Shown here in pieces: positions 19,462 through 27,522 of a stretch of 60,366 nucleotides of DNA; within the stretch, counting starts at the first letter, position 1; the number at the start of each line of letters is the position of its first letter. The stretch covers positions 1 through 60,366 of the forward strand of contig NZ_PVNK01000188.1 in the NCBI RefSeq assembly GCF_002994615.1, written 5' to 3'. The translations under genes were made by a program, and so were the position numbers. Below the pieces are notes generated by a model. The model saw only the letters and a list, made by a program, of their open reading frames with translations. It made no database searches and had not been told where the DNA came from. The DNA comes from Enhygromyxa salina (lineage in GTDB: Bacteria; Myxococcota_A; Polyangia; Nannocystales; Nannocystaceae).

Positions 19462-20307
19462 ATGGCCCGAGGACCCACAGCGCTCGCCTTTTGTGCCGAC
19501 GCCTTGCCCGAAGCCTTGCAGGTAAAAAAGCGGCTCCCCGTCGAGCTCCGGGAGGCCTCCTTCTTCGTCTATTGGCCGGGGGACGAGTCTCCGATCTGGC
19601 TCCCGAATCGGCGCCCGTCCTCGGACGGGCAACCTTGGATGAACAAGCGCGGCGCCGCGTGGAAGGCCACGAAGTGGTTGGACGAGGTGATCGGGAGGCT
19701 CCCGATGCGGGCGGTGAAGCGACTGATGCCCGGGCGCTCCTTCGTCTCGCGCACCCACCTGCGCGGCGACTTCGACCGACGCTCGCTCGCCTGGGTCCGC
19801 AAGGCCCTGGCCAAGCAGGACTTCGAGGTCCTCGACATCGACGCGCTGCTGGCCGAGGACACGGACCCGCGTGATGACTGGGACGGACTCGTGCTCGAGT
19901 GCGTCGCCGGGGGCGGCGCAGCGGGGAGCTACGACCTCCGGTGGCTGGCCGGAGACCGCGGCTCACTGCGAGAGATGGCCGACTGGCTCGAGGACCCCGA
20001 GTCCTATTCGCGCGAGGAGGGGGCGAGCGCGGCGGAGCGCGAGAGCTGGTTCCTCCATGTCGTCCGCGGTGGAGAGGTCGAGCGTAGCGTCGACCTGCGC
20101 GAGCACATCCGCGTCGACAAGGAGCCCCTCGAAGCCTGGCTGGCCGGCCCGGCGAAGACGGCGAAGCGCGTGCGTGTGAGCTGGTCTGCGATGAAGCTAC
20201 CTCGGCCCACGAAGCGCCGCGTGGCTCCCGGCGACGAGGTCAGCCTCCGCGGCCTCGGCCCCGATGAGGACGATCTGATCCGACTTCGCCACGGGGTCAA
20301 CGAGTGA
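19462..20307 (+). CDS. Unknown protein divergent from the GIY-YIG gene
   Basis: A 281-residue soluble protein, ATG start. It has no signal peptide, membrane segment or motif that I recognise. The N-terminal third holds the aromatic-rich FFVYWPGDESPIWLP, the middle has a basic RSFVSRTHLRGDFDRR patch, and the C-terminal third is charged. The 169 bp separating it from the divergent DUF4041/GIY-YIG gene could hold a shared promoter. It may therefore be part of the same accessory module, but this rests on position only. Confidence 0.55.
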   Translation: MARGPTALAFCADALPEALQVKKRLPVELREASFFVYWPGDESPIWLPNRRPSSDGQPWMNKRGAAWKATKWLDEVIGRLPMRAVKRLMPGRSFVSRTHLRGDFDRRSLAWVRKALAKQDFEVLDIDALLAEDTDPRDDWDGLVLECVAGGGAAGSYDLRWLAGDRGSLREMADWLEDPESYSREEGASAAERESWFLHVVRGGEVERSVDLREHIRVDKEPLEAWLAGPAKTAKRVRVSWSAMKLPRPTKRRVAPGDEVSLRGLGPDEDDLIRLRHGVNE

Positions 20308-20315
20308 GCCTGCGC

Positions 20316-20339
20316 GCCCGCGGGCCCGCGGGCCCGCGG
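20316..20339. repeat. Three tandem copies of GCCCGCGG
   Basis: Three perfect 8-bp units are followed by a partial one, 9 bp after the stop codon of the unknown gene. The unit is self-complementary enough to fold, so a transcription-end role is possible. No T-run follows. Confidence 0.8.
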
Positions 20340-20454
20340 GCCGCGATCACGTCGCCGCTTCGTCGGCCCCGCGGGCGTGCGCTGTGAGCAAGGAACTCGG
20401 GGCGACGCCGGTCAACGCGGAGCCGACTCGGCCCCGAGGGTATGCTCGGCCGGG

Positions 20455-21069
20455 ATGTGCGGCCGCTACGTGACCGGAACCGACGAGCACAGCTGGCGCG
20501 AGTGGGCGACCTTGCTCGAGCTCCCGACCCTGACCCTGCCGGCGGACTCCAGCGCCTGGGCCGAGCCTTTCGGGCCCACCGCTCAGGTCCCGATCCTGCG
20601 CCTGGCGCCCGAGGGCCCCGCGACCCCCGAGCTGGTCCTCGCGCGCTGGGGGCTGATGCCGAGCTGGATGAAGCAGCCCTACAAGCAGCGCCCGCAGTAC
20701 AACCTTCGCTCCGAGACCGCGCCCAAGCGCTTCAAGAAGTACCTGGCCCGGCGCCGCTGTGTGCTCCCGGCCGCTCGCTTCTGGGTCCGACGTGACGCCG
20801 ATCGCGAGCGCGTCGCCGTCGAGCTCCCCGACCAGCCGCTGTTCGGCCTCGCCGGGCTGTGGACCGAGCGCGAGATCGACGGCAAGCCCGCGCGCTCGTG
20901 CACGATCCTGACGACCGAGGCCGACGCCGAGCTCGGCCGCCTTCACGAGCGCATGCCCGTGGTCCTCGTCGGCGCCGACGCCCGCCGCTGGCTCGCGGCC
21001 GACGACGGCGCCGCGATCCTCGGCGAGCTGAGCTCCGCGACGCCCCCGCTGCGGCTGACGGCGGCTTGA
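20455..21069 (+). CDS. SRAP-domain protein (HMCES/YedK family), catalytic Glu replaced
   Basis: A 204-residue protein of the family that shields abasic sites in single-stranded DNA by a covalent bond to Cys2. The ATG at 20455 is fixed by the required MCGR start: Met is removed, leaving Cys2 as the nucleophile. The Asn of the family NxRxE motif is at N83 (YNLRSETA) and the His is at H154 (LHERMP). The conserved Glu of the GFYEW motif is replaced: the aligned stretch is ARFWVRR, with Val111 at the Glu position. The gene sits between the GIY-YIG-containing accessory region and the glycosyltransferase. Confidence 0.9.
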   Translation: MCGRYVTGTDEHSWREWATLLELPTLTLPADSSAWAEPFGPTAQVPILRLAPEGPATPELVLARWGLMPSWMKQPYKQRPQYNLRSETAPKRFKKYLARRRCVLPAARFWVRRDADRERVAVELPDQPLFGLAGLWTEREIDGKPARSCTILTTEADAELGRLHERMPVVLVGADARRWLAADDGAAILGELSSATPPLRLTAA

Positions 21070-21124
21070 GTCACCGCGCGCCCAGCCGCCCCCGCGCCCA
21101 GGGTCGCGCGTCGCGGGGCCGGCC

Positions 21125-22987
21125 TCACCTCGGCATCGCGTTGTCGTCGAAGCGGCGGGAGAAGCTCGTCGGTCGGCGATGGACGCCCCCCAGCGCCCGC
21201 ACCCGGTTGGCGTCCTCGCGCCGCTCGTAGATGCACCACTGGCTCCGCTCGAGCGGGATCACGCCGACCGGCTCGTAGATCCCGTGGTAGCGAGGGTCTC
21301 GCATCAGCGGCCTGGCGGTCGTGTGCTTGTTGGCGAGGCAGTCGTTCTTCTTGGTCACGGTCAGGTGGTAGCGGGGCTCGACGGCGAAAAAGTAATCGCG
21401 ATAGGCGCGGCCCGTCTTGCCCTTGTAGCCACCCTCGAGCTTCGAGATCTTGGGATCGACGAGGCCGAGGAGGTCGAGGATCGGGTAGTTCGTCAGGTAG
21501 CTGACCTTCCCGATGTCGGCCAAGGCGATGGTGCCTTCGACCTCGTCGCGGCCGAATTGCTCCTCGCGGGCCTGAAACCACTCGACCAGGAGTGGGGCGC
21601 TCCTGGCGAGGAAGTCCTTCTTCTCGGGCCCAACAAACTCGATCTTCTCGCGGCCCTCGTCCCGCCGACTGAGGTAGGTCAGCGCGAGGACTGCGACCAG
21701 GCCCAAGTGGACCCATCGGTTGTCGAGGACGGGCTGCGCGTCCTCGCTCCGGGCCTCATTGGTGGACTCGGCTTCGGCTTCGGCTTCGCTTGGCGCCGTC
21801 GCGGGGGCCGAGTCGACGCGCTGCCCGAGCGACCAGATCGCGCGGACACCGAGGCCCGCCAGCAGCAGCCACTCGGGCTGGAGGTGGGCCATGAAGCGCC
21901 ACAGCTTCATCCAGTCCGAGCCGATCGTCATGGTGTAGAGGCTGCCCATGATGGCGATGGCGGCGACGCACAGGACCTCTCGGTTTCGACGACCGATCCC
22001 GAAGGCGATCCCGATCAACGCGAACCACAGGATCGGGCCCTCGAAGCTGAAGTAGTCGGTGACGTAGTGAGTCCCCCGGACGACCTGCCTTTGAAGGTCA
22101 CCGGTCTTGGCCCCGAGGGTGTTGGGCAGCCAGGCGCCGTAGTAGCTGTGGCGCCAGAGCATGTGGCCGCCCACGGGGATCACGAAGCCCAGCCCGCGGA
22201 GGATGTTTCGACGGGACACGAAGGTGCGGGGGCTGACCACGATCGCGCCGAGCACACCGACCACGGCCATCGGGATGGCGAGGTCATTCCACAGCCACGG
22301 CTCGTGTTCTCGGGTCACGTAGCCGTGGACGCCCGAGGCGATCAACACCAGCGCGAAGAACATGAACACCGGCCGCCGATCTTCGGGCACCCGGGTCCAC
22401 AGCGCCGGGCCCGGCAAGAACAGCATCGTCAGCCCGATGAACATCGGAGCCTCCGGTCGAGTGAGACCGCCGAGCGCGAAGACCAGGCCCGACCAGGGCA
22501 CGCTGGCGTCTCGTTTCTCCTCGCGGAAGGTCATCCACACCCCGAGGATCATCAGCGCGCTGAAGAAGCCCGACTCGAGGCCGAAGACCGAGTGGCCCAT
22601 GAGCACGGGCGAGGTCGCCAGCAGCCAGGGCGCGATCGGGGGGAGGGTCGACTCGGGCAGGATTCGCCGGGACAGCAGGTAGCAGACCAGGATCGCGCCG
22701 ACGGCTGCGGCGCCTCCGAGGACCTTGGACAGCAGGTCGGGATCGAGCCCGAGCCGGTAGCCGATCGCCAGGATCAGCGTCCACGCGAAGTTCGTGTAGC
22801 CCTCGACGCGCTCGCCGATGTTGAAGACCAGCCCGTGGCCCTCGGCGAGGTTTCTCGCGTACCGATAGCTGATGTAGGCGTCGTCATATGTGAAGTGAGC
22901 CAGCTCCGAGAGGAGCACGGCGGCAACGATCAGCGGCAACGCCAGGCCCAGCGTGAATTGGACAATCTCCGCGCGACTCTTGACCAC
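21125..22987 (-). CDS. GT-C membrane glycosyltransferase
   Basis: A 620-residue protein with a GTG start. About ten hydrophobic segments span residues ~8-400, followed by a soluble C-terminal domain of ~200 residues, a layout of GT-C enzymes that use polyprenyl-phosphate sugars. The first extracytoplasmic loop carries the likely catalytic acid pair in FTYDDAYISYRYA, followed by GERVEGYTNFAW, which resembles arabinofuranosyl- or mannosyltransferases such as AftB. It would add a sugar to cell-surface glycan or lipid. A linker near residue 395 is low complexity. The 5' ~110 bp is duplicated 238 bp upstream. Confidence 0.8.
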   Translation of the reverse strand: MVKSRAEIVQFTLGLALPLIVAAVLLSELAHFTYDDAYISYRYARNLAEGHGLVFNIGERVEGYTNFAWTLILAIGYRLGLDPDLLSKVLGGAAAVGAILVCYLLSRRILPESTLPPIAPWLLATSPVLMGHSVFGLESGFFSALMILGVWMTFREEKRDASVPWSGLVFALGGLTRPEAPMFIGLTMLFLPGPALWTRVPEDRRPVFMFFALVLIASGVHGYVTREHEPWLWNDLAIPMAVVGVLGAIVVSPRTFVSRRNILRGLGFVIPVGGHMLWRHSYYGAWLPNTLGAKTGDLQRQVVRGTHYVTDYFSFEGPILWFALIGIAFGIGRRNREVLCVAAIAIMGSLYTMTIGSDWMKLWRFMAHLQPEWLLLAGLGVRAIWSLGQRVDSAPATAPSEAEAEAESTNEARSEDAQPVLDNRWVHLGLVAVLALTYLSRRDEGREKIEFVGPEKKDFLARSAPLLVEWFQAREEQFGRDEVEGTIALADIGKVSYLTNYPILDLLGLVDPKISKLEGGYKGKTGRAYRDYFFAVEPRYHLTVTKKNDCLANKHTTARPLMRDPRYHGIYEPVGVIPLERSQWCIYERREDANRVRALGGVHRRPTSFSRRFDDNAMPR

Positions 22988-23068
22988 ACGCGACGGTACT
23001 TGGCCTGCGCCGGCAGGTCTACGCCCGCGCGCTCAAAGAGCTGCTGCCCCCCGTCGAAGCCCGGGTCG

Positions 23069-23179
23069 AGCCCGTGGCCCTCGGCGAAGTTTCTCGCGTA
23101 CCGATAGCTGATGGAGGCGTCGTCATATGGGAAGTGAGCCCGCTCCGAGAGGAGCACGGCGGCAACGAGCAGCGCCAAC
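23069..23179 (-). pseudogene. Duplicated 5' fragment of the glycosyltransferase gene
   Basis: A 111-bp stretch matches 22831-22941 at all but about six positions, with no gaps. It encodes the same first helix and the loop YDDASISYRYARN, but lacks the rest of the gene. Beyond both ends the match stops at once. It is thus a truncated, shifted copy, or the surviving part of a second glycosyltransferase gene. The flanking 22988-23068 shows no recognisable gene. Confidence 0.8.
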
Positions 23180-23467
23180 ATCCGCAGCAGATGCAACCGT
23201 CAACATCGAAGCCTTCAATCAACACACCGAGACCTGGGATCCGATCCGATCGGCTCGACCATGACATCGAGTGCCGCCGTGGAGATCGGTGGGGTCGGTT
23301 CGAGGAGGAGGGCGGCCCGCTCGAGCGCATGTTCACGTTTGACCACGAGTCGCTGGCCTGCACGCTCGAGGCAATAAAATCACAGGGCAAGCTGAGCGTC
23401 GCGCTCGGCGTCGGACCCAGACCAGGCGCGACATCGAGCTCGGAGGAGAGCGGCGCATAGGCCGCTC

Positions 23468-23728
23468 GTGGCGATTTTTTTGAGAGGATCTTGGACAGTT
23501 CTCGGCGGCTGGTACCTGAACTATGTGACCCGGGCGTTGGGGCTCAAGGCCAACGAGATCGCCGGGATGATGGGCGTGTCGCACTCGGCCATGCGCAGTC
23601 GGCTGGCCAAGGCTCGGGCCTTGCTCTTCGAGGCGATGGAGCTGCTCGAGGCCTCGCCCGATGTCCTGGCGAGCACGGTCGACGGTCTCGAAAGGTGGGC
23701 CTCGGAGATCCGCGGCGAGCTCGACTGA
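23468..23728 (+). pseudogene. Sigma-factor region 4-like remnant
   Basis: The 86-codon frame (GTG start) holds LGLKANEIAGMMGVSHSAMRSRLAKARALL, broken here by the notation only at its ends: GLKANEIAGMMGVS, then SAMRSRLAKARALL. This is the helix-turn-helix pattern of ECF sigma-70 region 4. No region 2 is encoded upstream; 23180-23467 has only short frames with no recognisable domain. It is most likely the 3' end of a decayed sigma-factor gene, though a small stand-alone DNA-binding protein cannot be excluded. Confidence 0.55.
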
Positions 23729-23783
23729 GCCGTCGATCGGTCCTGCTCGCGCCGAGCCGTCTGCATTCCAGAGGACTGGCCCT

Positions 23784-23830
23784 GAATCAAGCGCTGCGCG
23801 CTCGACTCAGGCCTCCTCGTCAGCGAGGGG
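23784..23830. repeat. Partial family C repeat
   Basis: It matches the left end of the copy at 836 (atcaagcgctgcgcgctcga, then ctcaggcct) and then diverges after ~35 bp. The rest of the interval up to the XdhC gene is GC-rich and unassigned. Confidence 0.65.
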
Positions 23831-23866
23831 CCCCCAAAGTCGCCGCCGGCGGTTGGGGGTCGCAGA

Positions 23867-24739
23867 TCACTTGGCGGTCGCGTCGAGCCGCGCGACCGCC
23901 TCGGGGACCACGTTCATGGTCGAGCCGCTGCCGCCGTGGCGCAGGGCGATGAGCTCGGCGGCGATGCTCACGGCGATCTCCGGCGGGGTCCGGCCGCCGA
24001 GCGCGAGGCCGATCGGGGCGTGGACCCGGGCGAGGTCCGGGCGCGGCCGGCCGCGCTCGTCGTAGCGGCGCAGGACCCGGGCGAGGATCGTGTGGACCTT
24101 GCGGCGGCTGCCGATCATGCCGAGGTAGGCGTGAGGGAGCTCGATGAGCTTGGCCAGGGCTCGCTCGTCGCGGGCGTGGTCGCGGGTCACGATCACGACG
24201 TAGTCGCGCTCGCTGAGGTCGGGGATCGCCTCGTCGATCTCGTCGGCGTCGTAGGCGAGGCGCTCGACCGGCTCGAACGAGGGCTCCTCGAGGATCTCCT
24301 CGCGGTCGTCGGCGACGATGACCCGAAGGCCGATCGACCGCGCCAGGGGAGCGAGGGCCTGGGCGACGTGGCCGCCGCCGACGATGATCAGCCGGGCCTC
24401 GGCCTGCAGATAGTCCACGAACACCTCCATGGCCCCGCCGCAGCACATCCCGAGGTCGCGCACGAGGTGCGCCTCGACCGTGCGCGCCTTGCCGGTGCGC
24501 AAGACCTGCTGACACGCCTCGAGCACCTGGTGCTCGATCGCGCCGCCGCCGACGGTCCCGAGCGTCGAGCCGTCCGCGTACAGCAACATGCGCGCGCCGA
24601 CGACCTGGGGAGCCGAGCCCGACCGACGGATGACCGTGGCGAGCGCTGCCTCACCCAAGCCGCGACCCTCGAGCACGTCGAGCACGGCGGCGGCGATCTG
24701 GGCCGGGGTCGCAGATCCGACCGGGCTCGGGGAGGTCAT
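23867..24739 (-). CDS. XdhC-family molybdoenzyme maturation protein
   Basis: A 290-residue protein, ATG start. XdhC proteins bind molybdenum cofactor and help insert its sulfurated form into xanthine dehydrogenase-type enzymes. The N-terminal domain has the family GTVGGGAIEHQ motif and the Cys-containing GMCCGGAMEVF; the C-terminal Rossmann domain begins with IIVGGGHVAQAL (about residue 118) and ends with GSRRK and the PIGLALGGRTPPEIAVSIAAE stretch, shown here in parts (PIGLALGG, TPPEIAVSI). No xanthine dehydrogenase subunit is in the window. The MocA-like gene at 17199 may act in the same cofactor pathway. Confidence 0.9.
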   Translation of the reverse strand: MTSPSPVGSATPAQIAAAVLDVLEGRGLGEAALATVIRRSGSAPQVVGARMLLYADGSTLGTVGGGAIEHQVLEACQQVLRTGKARTVEAHLVRDLGMCCGGAMEVFVDYLQAEARLIIVGGGHVAQALAPLARSIGLRVIVADDREEILEEPSFEPVERLAYDADEIDEAIPDLSERDYVVIVTRDHARDERALAKLIELPHAYLGMIGSRRKVHTILARVLRRYDERGRPRPDLARVHAPIGLALGGRTPPEIAVSIAAELIALRHGGSGSTMNVVPEAVARLDATAK

Positions 24740-24882
24740 GGCGTGGTTTTACTGTGGCCTCTCGCGCGAAGCCAGGAGCCGCGGCCCACGCCCGCGTGCT
24801 AGGCTGTGCGCGCGCCTGCTCCGGACTTCACGCTCCCTCCTCCCTTCTCTACCCCCGAGGGGCAGCCGCTCACCGCACCGCC

Positions 24883-25545
24883 ATGGCACGCTCGATCACC
24901 GCTTCGTTCGCCGTCTTGGGTCTCGTGGCCCTCGGCCTCACCGCTTGTGACGCCAAAGAGAACCCCTACGAGGTCAAGAAAAAAGCCAGCGTGGACATCC
25001 ACAGCTACGAAAAAGAGATGACGCCCGAGGAGCTGGCCGAGGCTCGCAAGGCGGCCGGCCACCCCTCGACCGATCAGATCGCCGAAGAGAACGCCAAGAT
25101 GTTCGAGAAGGGCGCGCGCGAGTACGTCAAGACCCGCCTGCCCGAGTACCGCGACATCGTGACCGAGCTGCGCGCTTACCTCGACCAGATCGAGAAGGGC
25201 GCGCCGAAGTGGAAAGATGACGCGGCGTTCGAGAAATTCAACACCAAGTACAAGGCAGACGTCGACGCGTTCCTCGACGTCTACGACGAGCTGACCGCCA
25301 AGGGCGTCGAGGGCGGAAACACCCAGGCCGATCTCGGCTGGGCGGTCCGCGCCTGGGAGGCCCTCAACAACGACCTCGGCCCGGGCGTGATCGACAACGC
25401 CCAGCTGCCCGTCGCGATCAAGGAGATCCGCGATCGCCTCGACAAGGTCTCGGCCGCGCTCGACGACATCGAGAAGGACGAGACCCTCGAGGTCAACCCG
25501 CTGTACAAGGCGCCGAAAAAAGACAAGAGGAAAAAGAAGAAGTAG
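24883..25545 (+). CDS. Lipoprotein upstream of the ABC exporter genes
   Basis: A 220-residue protein. The ATG at 24883 is chosen because it opens directly into a signal sequence with lipobox LTAC (Cys at about 22); the frame is open upstream to 24754 without one. The mature part is charged and helical, with a Lys-rich tail ending in KKDKRKKKK. It lies only 15 bp before the first ABC exporter gene, so it is probably co-transcribed. No family is recognised; it could be an outer partner of the exporter, which is inference. Confidence 0.75.
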   Translation: MARSITASFAVLGLVALGLTACDAKENPYEVKKKASVDIHSYEKEMTPEELAEARKAAGHPSTDQIAEENAKMFEKGAREYVKTRLPEYRDIVTELRAYLDQIEKGAPKWKDDAAFEKFNTKYKADVDAFLDVYDELTAKGVEGGNTQADLGWAVRAWEALNNDLGPGVIDNAQLPVAIKEIRDRLDKVSAALDDIEKDETLEVNPLYKAPKKDKRKKKK

Positions 25546-25560
25546 AACCGCCGCATCGCG

Positions 25561-27522
25561 GTGAGTGAGCAGAACCCACAGCGCGCCAGCCCGCTCGACA
25601 CGCTTCGCGCCGTCCTGCGCTTCTTGTACCGCTACGCGGGGCGCTACTGGGTCTCGTACCTGTTCGGCTTCGCGGCGCTGTTTGCGACCAACTGGGCCGT
25701 CGTCCGCATCCCCACGCTGGTCGGCGAGATCCTCAACACCCTCGAGCGCGCGGGGGTGGCTGAGGCCGAGCTCTCGACCGCGGTCAGCGCCGAGATGGCC
25801 GCGGCGATCGAGCCGGTCAGCGCGCTCGCGCTCGAGCTGATGCTCTGGGCCAGCGCGTTGATCGTCGTGCGCACCCTCTCGCGGGTGCTGTTCTTCAACC
25901 CCGGGCGTGACATCCAGTATCGCCTCGGCGTCGATCTCTTCGCTCACCTGCTCACGCTCCAGCGGCCCTTTTACGCCCGGCGCCGGGTCGGCGAGCTGGT
26001 CTCGGTCGCCGCCAACGACACCCAGTCGGTCCGCCTCCTGGTCGGCTTCGCGGGCCTGCAGGTGTGCAACGTCGCCGTAGCGATCCCGCTGCACCTCTAT
26101 CAGATGCTGCGCACCGACTGGGTCTTGACCCTGTGGTGCGTGGCGCCGGTCGTGCTCGGCGGCATCTACATGCGGTGGACGGTCCAGCGCTTCTACACGC
26201 TGATCCGAAGCTCGCTCGAGAAGCTCGCGGCGCTGTCGGATCGGGTGCTCGAGAGCTTCTCCGGGGTCGGCACGATCCGCGCGCACGTGGCCGAGGAGGC
26301 CGCCGTCGAGCGCTTCGAGCGCTACAACCGAGACTACCTCGATCTCCAGCTCGACATCGCCTCGCTGCGCGCCTTCGCGATGCCGGCCCTGGCCTTCTCG
26401 GGCTACGTCGGCACCGGCTTGGTCTTGTGGGTCGGGGGCAACCGCGTGCTCGCCGGTCAGCTCGAGGTCGGCGACCTCGCGACCTTCACGGCCCTGCTGA
26501 TCAGCCTGGTCTCGATCTTGACCTCGCTCGCGTGGGTCCTGACCGCGTTCTCGCGCGGGACCGTGGCGCTGAGCCGGGTCCAGGAGCTGCTCGACGCCGA
26601 CCCCGAGCTGCCCGAGGTCGAGCACCGCGAGCCGCTCGCGAGCCCGCCTCGGGTCGAACTGCGCGAGCTCAGCTTCACCCACGAAGGTCGCGAGGAGCCC
26701 GCGCTTCAGGGGATCTCGGTCGTCGTCGAGCCCGGTCACACGCTCGGGATCTTCGGGCGCACGGGCTCGGGCAAGACCACGCTCATCGATCTGCTCGCGC
26801 GGGTCTACACGCCCCCGCGCGGCGCGGTGCTCGTCGACGGTCACGACGTCCGTGGGTGGGAGCTCGAGGGCCTGCGCGAGGGGGTCGCCGTCGTGCCCCA
26901 GAGCCCATTTTTGTTCTCGACCACGCTGCGCGACAACATCCGCCTGCTCGGTGAGGGCGCGTACACGGCCAAGGCCGACGCCGAGGTCGCCGGGCCGCGG
27001 TTGGCGTTGTTTCGTCACCGTCGTCGTGACGCGGGCGGAGCCGCGTCGGCGCCCGGGGCCGCGTCCGGGCCGGACCCACGGCTCGAGCGGGTCATCGACT
27101 CGGCCTGCCTCGGGCCCGACGTGAGCGCGCTGCCCGAGGGCCTCGACACGATCGTCGGCGAGCGCGGCGTGATGCTCTCGGGTGGTCAGCGCCAGCGCAC
27201 CGCGCTGGCGCGGGCGCTCTACCGCGAGCCCAACTTGCTGCTCCTCGACGACGTGCTCTCGGCCGTGGACCAGGCGACCGAGGCCAAGCTCGTCGACGCG
27301 ATCCGCAGCCTCCGCGGGCGAGCGGGCTCGGGGCCCGGGGGCGCGCCGACCACGGTCATCGTCTCGCACCGGACCAGCGTGCTCGAGCACGCCGACGAGA
27401 TCCTCGTGCTCGACCAGGGCGAGGTCATCGAGCGTGGGACCCACGCCGAGCTCCTCGCGAAGGGCGGGGCCTACGCCGCTGCGCACGCGCACCAGCGCGA
27501 GGAGGCCAAGGCCGATGGCTGA
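25561..27522 (+). CDS. Heterodimeric ABC exporter half, degenerate Walker B
   Basis: A 653-residue half-transporter (GTG start) with an N-terminal six-helix membrane domain (about 25-320) and a C-terminal ATPase domain. Walker A is GRTGSGKT (~399-406) and the ABC signature is the canonical LSGGQ (~539). The Walker B segment reads LLLLDDVLSAVD, so the catalytic Glu is Asp. An insertion rich in Ala, Gly and Arg sits between the Q-loop and signature. The 8-bp overlap with the next gene implies coupled translation. The pair fits multidrug or lipid exporters such as BmrCD and TM287/288. The substrate cannot be told. Confidence 0.93.
   Translation: MSEQNPQRASPLDTLRAVLRFLYRYAGRYWVSYLFGFAALFATNWAVVRIPTLVGEILNTLERAGVAEAELSTAVSAEMAAAIEPVSALALELMLWASALIVVRTLSRVLFFNPGRDIQYRLGVDLFAHLLTLQRPFYARRRVGELVSVAANDTQSVRLLVGFAGLQVCNVAVAIPLHLYQMLRTDWVLTLWCVAPVVLGGIYMRWTVQRFYTLIRSSLEKLAALSDRVLESFSGVGTIRAHVAEEAAVERFERYNRDYLDLQLDIASLRAFAMPALAFSGYVGTGLVLWVGGNRVLAGQLEVGDLATFTALLISLVSILTSLAWVLTAFSRGTVALSRVQELLDADPELPEVEHREPLASPPRVELRELSFTHEGREEPALQGISVVVEPGHTLGIFGRTGSGKTTLIDLLARVYTPPRGAVLVDGHDVRGWELEGLREGVAVVPQSPFLFSTTLRDNIRLLGEGAYTAKADAEVAGPRLALFRHRRRDAGGAASAPGAASGPDPRLERVIDSACLGPDVSALPEGLDTIVGERGVMLSGGQRQRTALARALYREPNLLLLDDVLSAVDQATEAKLVDAIRSLRGRAGSGPGGAPTTVIVSHRTSVLEHADEILVLDQGEVIERGTHAELLAKGGAYAAAHAHQREEAKADG

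Noticed and set aside
20316..20339. GCCCGCGG repeats as an array of CRISPR-like repeats
   Set aside because: Only three contiguous 8-bp units without spacers.
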